A stretch of 64,000 bases of DNA, taken from contig NZ_CP085193.1 of assembly GCF_024298965.1 (NCBI RefSeq), positions 5,022,001-5,086,000 on the forward strand, read 5' to 3'. Of this stretch, positions 24,526 through 31,870 are shown one piece after another. A program made the position numbers and the translations under genes. A model generated the notes under the pieces. The model saw nothing but the letters and a program-made list of their open reading frames with translations, was not told the DNA's origin and did no database searches. Each line of letters begins with the position of its first letter. The first letter of the stretch is position 1. Source of the DNA: Streptomyces rapamycinicus NRRL 5491. Lineage in GTDB: Bacteria > Actinomycetota > Actinomycetes > Streptomycetales > Streptomycetaceae.

Positions 24526-24543
24526 TTCATCCAAACGGATGAA
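24526..24543. promoter_or_regulatory. Candidate TetR operator in the divergent region
   Basis: TTCATCC-AAAC-GGATGAA is a perfect 7-bp dyad in an AT-rich patch between the NmrA-like gene and the TetR gene, the normal site for a regulator controlling itself and its divergent neighbour. Confidence 0.6.
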
Positions 24544-24634
24544 GTTGTCAAACAGTTAGATGAGAGGATGGCGGGCACCCCGGCTAGCCTGTCCGGGCCG
24601 ACCGCCTGTCCGGGCCGAAGAGGAGATGACGACG

Positions 24635-25234
24635 ATGCACGGGATGTCCAAGAGGCCCCGCCGCGCCCCCACGCCCGAGGAGCGCAAGCAGTGCCCGGAG
24701 CGCTCCCGGCGGCTGCTGCTGGAGGCGGCCATGGACGAGTTCTCCGAGAAGGGGTTCGCGGGCGCGCGCGTCCAGGACATCGCGGACCGTGCCGGCCTCA
24801 ACAAGCAGCTGATCACCTACTACTTCGGCGGCAAGGAGGGCCTCTACCGGGAGCTGGGCCGCGAATGGCTGCGGCGCGAGGCGACCTTCAACGACCCCGC
24901 GGTCCCCTTCGAGGAACTGGTCGTCCGCTACCTCCGGGAGGCGTTCGACGACCCCCGCGGCATCCGGCTGGCCAGCTGGCAGGCGCTGACCGGCGAGGTG
25001 GGGGACGAGCCGCGCGAGGACCTGTCCGACATGCGGCGCCGGCAGGCGGCGGGCGAGCTGGCGGACGACCTCGACCCGGCCGCCGTGCTGCTGATGTGCT
25101 ACGCCATGGTCTCCGCACCGGCCACCATGCCGCACGCCGTCCGCCAGATCTTCGGCATCGAGCCGGACTCGCCGGAGTTCCGGGAGCGGTGGGAGGAGCA
25201 GTTGCGCCGCATCGTCCGCCACCTCGCCGCGTAA
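24635..25234 (+). CDS. TetR-family transcriptional regulator
   Basis: A protein of 199 residues. The N-terminal helix-turn-helix is RRLLLEAAMDEFSEKGFAGARVQDIADRAGLNKQLITYYFGGKEGLYREL, written here only as family context: the core runs from about residue 23 to 70. The remaining helices form a ligand domain. Three Met codons are in frame (24626, 24635 and 24644). ATG 24635 has the best spacing, nine bases, from AGGAG at 24621-24625. It is divergent from the NmrA-like reductase and presumably represses it. The effector is unknown. Confidence 0.88.
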   Translation: MHGMSKRPRRAPTPEERKQCPERSRRLLLEAAMDEFSEKGFAGARVQDIADRAGLNKQLITYYFGGKEGLYRELGREWLRREATFNDPAVPFEELVVRYLREAFDDPRGIRLASWQALTGEVGDEPREDLSDMRRRQAAGELADDLDPAAVLLMCYAMVSAPATMPHAVRQIFGIEPDSPEFRERWEEQLRRIVRHLAA

Positions 25235-25276
25235 CCGCACGCCCACGCCCTACGCGTAACCGCACGCCCACGCCCT
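25229..25276. repeat. Tandem duplication of about 23 bases over a stop codon
   Basis: GCGTAACCGCACGCCCACGC and three more bases occur at 25229 and again at 25254. The first copy contains the TetR stop codon. The rest of the gap to the glycosidase stop is short and shows no hairpin. Confidence 0.8.
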
Positions 25277-25299
25277 GCGCCCCACGCCCTACCGTCGGC

Positions 25300-26766
25300 T
25301 CACTCGGTCACCCCGTCGATCTGGAACGTCTGCACCGACTTCTCGGCGAACGGAACGCTCAGCCGCTTCCCGTCCAGCGCCGTGTCCTGGCGCGCGGTGT
25401 ACAGATCGCCGGTGCCCGAGGTCTGGGTGGACCAGCGCGGCACCAGCCCGCCCGGGCCCCCGGTGACCTGGCCGAAGCGGGACAGATCGAAGGTCAGCGG
25501 CTGCGCGGCGCCGGGGTTGACGGCGACGAGCACGAGCCGCCGCGCCCTCGGGTCGTACGCGGCGACCGCGTGGTCCGAGCCGGTCTCCAGGATCCGCATC
25601 CCGGGGCGGATGTGGCGGGTGAACTGCGCGAGCACGTAGTACTTGGTCTGCACGGCGCCGGGCTGGGCGGTGTCCGGGTCGTAGTGGATCAGCGCCCAGC
25701 CGGCGCTGGGATCCATCACCTGCCAGTAACACCACGCGGTGGGGTGCAGCCAGTGGAAGTCCAGGCAGAGGTTGGTGGCCAGGGTGAGGCCGGTGCCGTC
25801 CTTGTCGCCCGTCTCGGAGTTCCACAGCTTCTTGCCCGCCGCGCGCACGTCCAGGTACAGCAGATCGCGGCGGCCGCCCGAGCCCTGGTAGCCGTGCACG
25901 TTGACCTGGTCGACCAGGGCGCGGGTGGCGGTGTCGAACGAACTCCAGGTGGTGCGGGCCAGGTCGTAGCTGGTCTCGTCCGACGCCGAGATCCGGGTGC
26001 CGGTCAGGCCGCGCGCGTCGAGTTCCATGCGGAGGTGGCCGAGGACGGTCCGCTGGGCCGCCGCGTCGATGTGGCAGCCCTCCTGGGTGCCGTCCGCCTT
26101 CCACCACGCCGACGAGGGCTCGTTGAACGCCTCGACGGTGGCGAAGCGTACACCCCAGTGGTCCTGGGCGTAGCGGGCGGTGGTGGCGAGGTAGAGCGCG
26201 AACTGGCGGTAGTTCCAGGACTGGAGGTTGTTGCCGCCGTCCGCCGCGCCGGACGGGTTGTGATTGAGACACATCCACCACATGGGTGAGTTGGAGAACA
26301 GCTCGCTGACGGCGCCCCGCTGGACGGCCTTGGCCAGCGCCGCCCGCTGGACCGCGTCGGCGTTCCAGTGCCAGGCCGCGGAGGCCGGGTCCTCGCTGTT
26401 CCAGTCGTACCAGTAGCCCTCGATCTGCTTGAACCTGGGGATGTTGGGCGAGGCCACCATGGACTCGCCGGCCACGCTGGTCCACGCGCAGCCGCCGAGG
26501 TTGTAGCGGGCGATGTTCAGCCCGAGACCGGGCAGCGAGCGGCCGCCGTAGCCCACCGCCTTGGTGGTGAAGAAGAGATCGGCGAAGTCGTCCCGCTGCC
26601 CGAAGAGATTGGCCCACCAGGCGAGCGAGGTGCCCCAGCCCTCCCAGGCCCCGTGGTCGGTGCCGGGGTCGACCCCGATGGTCTCGTCGGCCCAGGCGGT
26701 GCCGGTCGTCAGGGCGGTCCCGAGCACGGTGGTGCCCGCCGCCGCCAGAAGCGTTCTGCGCCGCAT
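25300..26766 (-). CDS. Secreted glycoside hydrolase, GH30 type (endo-beta-1,6-galactanase-like)
   Basis: A protein of 488 residues. The N-terminus MRRRTLLAAAGTTVLG to about residue 28 is an export signal, possibly Tat (RRRTLL). The mature protein starts with the GWGTSLAWWA segment typical of GH30, has the acid/base Glu in VEAFNEPSSAWW and a nucleophile Glu in LWNSETGDKDG, and ends in the beta-sandwich found at the C-terminus of the family. The nearest relatives by memory are endo-beta-1,6-galactanases acting on arabinogalactan, but the substrate is not proven. GAGGGG precedes ATG 26766. It stands alone with no sugar transporter nearby. Confidence 0.82.
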   Translation of the reverse strand: MRRRTLLAAAGTTVLGTALTTGTAWADETIGVDPGTDHGAWEGWGTSLAWWANLFGQRDDFADLFFTTKAVGYGGRSLPGLGLNIARYNLGGCAWTSVAGESMVASPNIPRFKQIEGYWYDWNSEDPASAAWHWNADAVQRAALAKAVQRGAVSELFSNSPMWWMCLNHNPSGAADGGNNLQSWNYRQFALYLATTARYAQDHWGVRFATVEAFNEPSSAWWKADGTQEGCHIDAAAQRTVLGHLRMELDARGLTGTRISASDETSYDLARTTWSSFDTATRALVDQVNVHGYQGSGGRRDLLYLDVRAAGKKLWNSETGDKDGTGLTLATNLCLDFHWLHPTAWCYWQVMDPSAGWALIHYDPDTAQPGAVQTKYYVLAQFTRHIRPGMRILETGSDHAVAAYDPRARRLVLVAVNPGAAQPLTFDLSRFGQVTGGPGGLVPRWSTQTSGTGDLYTARQDTALDGKRLSVPFAEKSVQTFQIDGVTE

Positions 26767-26996
26767 CGTCAGTCCCCTCAGCCGCACCGGCCCCCGTCGC
26801 CTACGAAGAGTCGGGGCAGCGGCGGACGTTGTCGAGAGGCGTGACAGCGCTTTCTACGAGCCGACCGCGCTTCCCACGGGGCGGGCCGGGGGTCACACGG
26901 TGACGGGCCGCACGAAATTCGGTTGCCTCCGCCCGCCCCCGTGTCCAGGATGTCCGCGACCTCACGTCCACGAACATCTACGAGCAGGAGCAACCG

Positions 26997-27131
26997 ATGC
27001 GCCGATTCCTCGGAACGACTCAGCGCCCCCACCGGACGACCGTTTTCGAGGACCACAGCATCCATGCCCAGCTCTCCACGGGTCTCACAGACCCTCAACA
27101 TCGGTGTGCTCGCCCATGTCGACGCCGGTAA
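26997..27131 (+). other. Possible leader peptide ORF upstream of the OtrA-like gene
   Basis: A 44-codon frame (MRRFLGTTQRPHR...) begins at ATG 26997 with AGGAG six to seven bases upstream, a better ribosome site than that of the following gene. It overlaps the OtrA-like start (27064) in another frame. Resistance genes are often controlled by such leaders, but nothing else proves translation. Confidence 0.3.
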
Positions 27132-29088
27132 GACCAGCCTGACCGAGCGGCTGCTCTACGACGCCGGGGTGATCGACCGGCTCGGCAGCGTCGACACCGG
27201 GGACACCCAGACCGACACCGGCGAGATCGAGCGGCAGCGCGGTATCACCGTGCGGACCGCGGTCGCGTCCCTCACCGCCGGGGACACCCAGATCAACCTG
27301 ATCGACACCCCCGGCCACTCCGACTTCATCGCCGAGGTCGAGCGCGCCCTCGGGGTGCTCGACGGCGCGGTGCTCGTGCTGTCCGCCGTCGAGGGCGTCC
27401 AGGCGCAGACCCGGGTGCTGATGAAGACCCTGCGGCGGCTGCGGCTCCCGGTACTGCTCTTCATCAACAAGATCGACCGTGCGGGCGCCCGCCACGAGGG
27501 GCTGCTCGCCGACATCCGGCGCGCCCTGGCCCCGCATCTCGTCCCGCTGACGTCGGTAAGGGCCCTGGGCACGCGGAACGCCCGCGTCCGGCCGCGTTCC
27601 CTGGACGATCCGGGGGTGCGCGCGGAGGCGGCCGAGGTACTGGCCGAGACCGATGACGCGATGCTCGCGCGGGTCGTGGACGGTCCGCTCCCCTCGGCCG
27701 GGGAGGTGGGGGCGGCGCTCGCGGCCCGTACGGCGGAGGGGGTGGTACATCCGGTCTTCTTCGGCTCGGCGCTCAGCGGCGAGGGCGTCGGGGCGCTGGT
27801 CGAGGGGGTGGCCCGGCTGGTGCCGCCCGCGCCGGACGGCACGGAGCCGTGCGGCACGGTCTTCGCCGTGGAGCGCGGCGGAACCGGCGGAAGCGGCGGA
27901 ACCGGCGGAAGCGGCAAAGGCGGCGGAACCGGCGGAAGCGGCACGGGCGGTGACCGGAGTGGCGCCCGGGGCGGCCGTACGGCCTATCTGCGGCTGTACT
28001 CCGGCGAGGTGACGCTGCGGCAGCGGGTGACCCTGCACCGCCGCGAGCCCGGCGGCGCCCTGACCGAGCACACCGGGCAGATCACCGCGCTGGAGGTCAT
28101 CGGAGACGCGGGGGCCGCGCGGGGGCCGCTGACCGCCGGGAACATCGCGCGGATCAAGGGGCTGCCCGGGGTCCGGGTCGGCGACCGGCTCGGGCCCGTC
28201 CACGACGTCCCGTCGGACCGGCGGCACTTCGCCGCGCCCAGCCTCCAGACCCTCGTCCGCGCCCGCGAGCCCGGCGCCGCCGCCGCGTCCCGGCTGCACA
28301 CCGCGCTGCTGGACCTGGCCGATCAGGATCCGCTGATCCACGCGCGGGCGATGCCCGGCGGGGCCACGTCGGTGCTGCTGTACGGGGAGGTGCAGAAGGA
28401 GATCATCGCGGCCACGCTGGTCCAGGACTACGGCGTCGAGGCGGACTTCGAGCCGAGCCGTCCGGTGCTGGTCGAGCGCCCCTCGGGGGTGGGCGAGGCC
28501 GTCCGCGAGATCGCCCGGGCCGGCCACACCGGGCCCTGGGCGACCGTCGGGCTGCGCGTGGAGCCCGCCGAGCGCGGCGCCGGGGTGGTCTTCGGCTACG
28601 AGACCGAACTGGGCGCGCTGCCCCGGGCGTTCCACAACGCGATCGAGGAGACCGTGTACGGGACGCTCTTCCACGGGCCCCGCGGACGCTCGGTGACGGA
28701 CTGCCGGGTCGTTCTCGTCCGCTCCGGGTTCATCGGCCCGCTGAGCACCGCGGCCGACTTCCGCGACCTCACCCCGGTGGTGCTCGGGGAGGCCCTGGAG
28801 CGCGCGGGGTGGCGGATCTACGAGCCGTACCACGCCTTCGAACTGGAGCTCCCGGCCGAGACGCTCGCCGCGGTCGCCGCCCACCTCGCCGCCGCCGAGG
28901 CGGACATCGGCGAGAGTGCGGACGGTGCCACCGGGTGGCTGCTGCGGGGCGAGATTCCGGCCCGCCGGGTACACGGTTTCGAGCGGATCCTGCCCCGGCT
29001 GACGCACGGCGAGGGGGTGTGGTGGTCCCGGCCGTGCGCCGACCGGCCGCTGCGCGCCGGGGCGGCGGGCCCCGGCACCGGCTCCTAG
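27064..29088 (+). CDS. Tetracycline-resistance-type ribosomal protection GTPase (OtrA/TetM-like)
   Basis: An EF-G-like translational GTPase of 674 residues. The G domain is clear: HVDAGKTSLTERLL (G1), RGIT (G2), DTPGHSDF (G3) and NKID (G4). It starts directly with NIGVLAHVDAGKT and lacks the EF-G G' insertion, like TetM/TetO and OtrA of oxytetracycline producers. Domain IV (ARAMPGGATSVLLYGEVQKEIIAATL onward, and SVTDCRVVLVRSGF) matches this group. A low-complexity Gly/Ser/Thr stretch of about 30 residues near positions 278-308 interrupts the start of domain II and is not normal. No tetracycline biosynthesis genes are present, so it may give intrinsic tolerance or serve another ribosomal role. 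Confidence 0.85.
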   Translation: MPSSPRVSQTLNIGVLAHVDAGKTSLTERLLYDAGVIDRLGSVDTGDTQTDTGEIERQRGITVRTAVASLTAGDTQINLIDTPGHSDFIAEVERALGVLDGAVLVLSAVEGVQAQTRVLMKTLRRLRLPVLLFINKIDRAGARHEGLLADIRRALAPHLVPLTSVRALGTRNARVRPRSLDDPGVRAEAAEVLAETDDAMLARVVDGPLPSAGEVGAALAARTAEGVVHPVFFGSALSGEGVGALVEGVARLVPPAPDGTEPCGTVFAVERGGTGGSGGTGGSGKGGGTGGSGTGGDRSGARGGRTAYLRLYSGEVTLRQRVTLHRREPGGALTEHTGQITALEVIGDAGAARGPLTAGNIARIKGLPGVRVGDRLGPVHDVPSDRRHFAAPSLQTLVRAREPGAAAASRLHTALLDLADQDPLIHARAMPGGATSVLLYGEVQKEIIAATLVQDYGVEADFEPSRPVLVERPSGVGEAVREIARAGHTGPWATVGLRVEPAERGAGVVFGYETELGALPRAFHNAIEETVYGTLFHGPRGRSVTDCRVVLVRSGFIGPLSTAADFRDLTPVVLGEALERAGWRIYEPYHAFELELPAETLAAVAAHLAAAEADIGESADGATGWLLRGEIPARRVHGFERILPRLTHGEGVWWSRPCADRPLRAGAAGPGTGS

Positions 29089-30647
29089 ATCCCGGGCGGT
29101 CCCACACGGGTGTAGACGACGCTGTTGCTGCTGCCGCCGGGCGTGCGGACCTGTACGTTCACCGGGCCTGCGGGCCCGGACGGCGCGATGGCGGTGGCCC
29201 AGGTGTCGGAGACGATGGTGAACGAGGCGGGCGTGGAGCCGAAGAGCACCGAACTGGTGGTGGTGAGACCGCTGCCGAAGAGCGTGACCGTGGTCCCGGC
29301 GTCGAGCGGCCCCTGGGCCGGCGACAGGCCGGTGAGGACGGGGGTGGGCACATACGTGTACGGGACGCCGTTGCTGGTGCCGCCCGGCGTGACCGCCGTG
29401 ATCTGCACGGTGCCGCTGCCGGATGGCGCCACGGCCGTGATCTGCGTGGCCGACACCACCGTGAAGGAGGTCGCGTTGACGGCCCCGAATCTGACCGCCG
29501 TCGCACCGAGGAGGTTGGTGCCGGTGAGGGTGACGGTCGTACCGCCGGAGGTGGGGCCCTGGGCGGGTGTGGCGCCGGTGAGGGTGGGCACGCCGACGTA
29601 GAAGTACGTGACGCCGTTGCTGGTGCCGCCCGGCCCGGTCACGGTGATCTGCACCGGCCCGGCGGCCCCCGGCGGGGCGACCGCGGTGATCTGGGTGGCC
29701 GAGACCACGGTGAACGACAAGGCGGGCGTCGAGCCGAAGTTGACGGCGGTGACACCCGTAAGGCCGCTACCGGTGAGCGTCACCACGTTCCCGCCACCGA
29801 CCGGCCCCTGTCCCGGCGAGACGGCCGTGAGCACCGGCACCGCCACCGCCACATAGCTGTACGACACCCCATTGCTCGTCCCACCCGGCGTCGTCGCGGT
29901 GACCTGCACCGTGCCGCTCCCCGGCGGAGCCACCGCCGTGATCTGGGTCGCCGAGACCACCGTGAACGACGAGGCGGGCGTCGAACCGAAGCGCACGGCC
30001 GTCACCCCCGTGAAGCCGCTCCCCGTAAGCGTGACGGTATTGCCGCCACCGACCGGCCCCTGTCCCGGCGAGACGGCCGTGAGCACCGGCACCGCCACCG
30101 CCACATAGCTGTACGACACCCCATTGCTCGTCCCACCCGGCGTCGTCGCGGTGACCTGCACCGTGCCGCTCCCCGGCGGAGCCACCGCCGTGATCTGGGT
30201 CGCGGACACCACCGTGAAGGAAGTGGCGTTGACGGCCCCGAATCTGACCACCGTCGCGCCGAGGAGATTGGTGCCGGTCAGGGTTACGGTCGTACCGCCG
30301 GTGGCGGGGCCCGTGGCGGGCGAGATGCCGGTGAGGGCGGGGGCGGCGGCATAGCCGAACGCCACCCCGTTGCTCGTCCCACCCGGCGTGGTCACCGTGA
30401 TCTGCACGGTGCCGCTGCCCGCCGGAGCCACCGCCGTGATCTGCGTGGCGGAGACCACGGTGTACGACAGGGCGAAGTTCGGGCCGAAGCGGACCGCCGT
30501 GGCCTGGGTGAAGTTGCTCCCGGTCAGGGTGACCGGGGTCCCGCCGCCGGGCGAGCCGGCGGCGGGGCTCACGGAACTGATCACAGGAGGGGACGCCATG
30601 GCCGTCGAGGGACCGGTGCCTGTACCTGTGGCTTGAGGGGTACTCAA
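29085..30647 (-). CDS. IPT/TIG repeat protein (six repeats)
   Basis: A protein of 520 residues made almost entirely of six immunoglobulin-like IPT/TIG domains of about 84 residues. Each has the pattern SPxxGPxxGGTxVTLTGxNL, then VRFG, FTVVSATQITAVAPP and TPGGTSNG. TTG 30647 is preferred because AAGGAGAA stands eight bases before it and no ATG there has a ribosome site. There is no signal peptide or anchor, which is odd for domains that usually work outside the cell. The last codon overlaps the stop codon of the converging OtrA-like gene. It follows a shorter TIG gene by 35 bases, so the two form an operon. Confidence 0.85.
   Translation of the reverse strand: MSTPQATGTGTGPSTAMASPPVISSVSPAAGSPGGGTPVTLTGSNFTQATAVRFGPNFALSYTVVSATQITAVAPAGSGTVQITVTTPGGTSNGVAFGYAAAPALTGISPATGPATGGTTVTLTGTNLLGATVVRFGAVNATSFTVVSATQITAVAPPGSGTVQVTATTPGGTSNGVSYSYVAVAVPVLTAVSPGQGPVGGGNTVTLTGSGFTGVTAVRFGSTPASSFTVVSATQITAVAPPGSGTVQVTATTPGGTSNGVSYSYVAVAVPVLTAVSPGQGPVGGGNVVTLTGSGLTGVTAVNFGSTPALSFTVVSATQITAVAPPGAAGPVQITVTGPGGTSNGVTYFYVGVPTLTGATPAQGPTSGGTTVTLTGTNLLGATAVRFGAVNATSFTVVSATQITAVAPSGSGTVQITAVTPGGTSNGVPYTYVPTPVLTGLSPAQGPLDAGTTVTLFGSGLTTTSSVLFGSTPASFTIVSDTWATAIAPSGPAGPVNVQVRTPGGSSNSVVYTRVGPPGI
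29794..30207. repeat. 252-bp period near-identical repeats inside the TIG gene
   Basis: Blocks starting about 29794 and 30046 are nearly identical for more than 150 bases, and weaker copies continue on both sides at the same period, one per IPT/TIG domain. Such homogeneity implies recent unequal exchange or gene conversion. Confidence 0.8.
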
Positions 30648-30682
30648 GGTGGTTCTCCTTCTGGCGGGTCGTCCCACGGTGA

Positions 30683-31435
30683 TCAGATGCCCGGACCGGC
30701 CACGTACTGGAACGGGGTACCGGCAGTCGCGCTGCCGGCCTGGGTGGTGACTGTGATGTCGGCGGGGCCGGGCTGCCCGTCCGCGGTGGGCGGCGAGACC
30801 GCGGACACGCTGGCGTCGCTGATGACGATGAACGACGCCGCGATGCCGCCGAAGGTCACCGATTGGGTGGTGGACAGATTGGTGCCGGTGATGGTCACCG
30901 CGGTGCCCCCGGAGGGCGGGCCCGAGGCGGGCGTGAAGCCGGTGACCGTCGGGGTGGCCACATAGGTGTAGGAGAACCCGTTGTTGCTGCCTCCCGCGGT
31001 GGTGACGGTCACCCCGACCGGCCCGGCCGCTGCGCCGGTCGGCACGACCACGGTGATCTGGCTGTCGGAGACGATGGTCGGCGTCGCGGAGTTGGCGCCG
31101 AAGGCCACGGCGCTGGCGGTCGACAACCCGGTGCCGGTGATGGTGACCGTATTGCCGCCCGCGAGCGGCCCGGAGGTGCTGCTCAGCGCGGACTTGAAGG
31201 GCGGGCCGACGTAATAGAAGTTCAGCGGATTGCTGGTGCCGCCGGGCGTGGTCACGGTCACCTGCACTACCCCGCTGCCGGACGGCGTGGTGACCGTCAC
31301 GGAGGTGGCGTTGTTGGCCGTGATGGTGGCCAGTTTGCTGCCGAAGTGCACGGCCGTGGCACCGCCGAGGTTGGTGCCCGTGATGACGACGGTCTGTCCG
31401 CCGGCGGACGACCCCTGGCTGGGTGAGATGGGCAT
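30683..31435 (-). CDS. IPT/TIG repeat protein (three repeats)
   Basis: A protein of 250 residues with three IPT/TIG domains (SPSQGSSAGGQTVVITGTNL, SSTSGPLAGGNTVTITGTGL and TPASGPPSGGTAVTITGTNL start them), more diverged from each other than those of the next gene. It begins MPISPSQG without any secretion signal, after AGGAGG with ten bases spacing. It is the first gene of a two-gene operon with the longer TIG protein and ends in the same VAGPGI/VGPPGI style. The role is unknown; export by an unusual route or assembly into a larger structure are possible. Confidence 0.83.
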   Translation of the reverse strand: MPISPSQGSSAGGQTVVITGTNLGGATAVHFGSKLATITANNATSVTVTTPSGSGVVQVTVTTPGGTSNPLNFYYVGPPFKSALSSTSGPLAGGNTVTITGTGLSTASAVAFGANSATPTIVSDSQITVVVPTGAAAGPVGVTVTTAGGSNNGFSYTYVATPTVTGFTPASGPPSGGTAVTITGTNLSTTQSVTFGGIAASFIVISDASVSAVSPPTADGQPGPADITVTTQAGSATAGTPFQYVAGPGI

Positions 31436-31870
31436 GGCGCATTGCCTCCTGGGTGAGGACGGGCGTGGACGGGACCGGGCGGGCTGGACCCGCTCGCGCT
31501 CACGGGAGTCCGGTGCGCGACCGCGGGCTTTGGGGCACCCGCCCGGTCCTCCTCGCGGTACGCCTGGCGCCCGGCTCCGGCGAGGACGCGGCGCCCCCCA
31601 GCGCCGAAAGAATCGACGGGAGGTTCCACCGCACACTTTCAGTAATCCATCCGACGTAGCCCGCCACAAGAAGAGGTGACGCGACGTCACCCGAATGGCC
31701 GGGCGCGCGCGACCGGCGGCGCCGCACACCGGACGCGCCGGGCCTGCCGTCCCGCCCCGTACGGCCCTGGCACGCCCCTCCCCGGCCCCGGGCCCCGCCC
31801 CTCACCCGTTCCCGTGACCCATCCGACGGACGGGTCACTTCCGTACGTCCCGGGCGTATGCTCTTGCCAC
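31436..31870. promoter_or_regulatory. 435-base divergent region with a 17-bp palindrome
   Basis: This region separates the TIG operon from the protease-PknG operon. GGTGACG-CGA-CGTCACC at 31675-31691 is a perfect 7-bp dyad and a good operator candidate for either side. The rest is Pro/Arg-rich in every frame without a supportable gene. Confidence 0.5.

Noticed and set aside
27064..29088. Housekeeping elongation factor G
   Set aside because: The protein lacks the EF-G G' insertion and matches the OtrA/TetM group in its N-terminus and domain IV; no rpsL-rpsG context.
29794..30360. Regular long repeats that could suggest a CRISPR-like array
   Set aside because: The period is 252 bases and each unit encodes one IPT/TIG domain; there are no short repeats with unique spacers.
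31676..31870. N-terminal extension of the protease gene upstream of 31871
   Set aside because: The extension is Arg/Pro-rich, covers a palindrome and has no ribosome site; the protease fold starts just after 31883.
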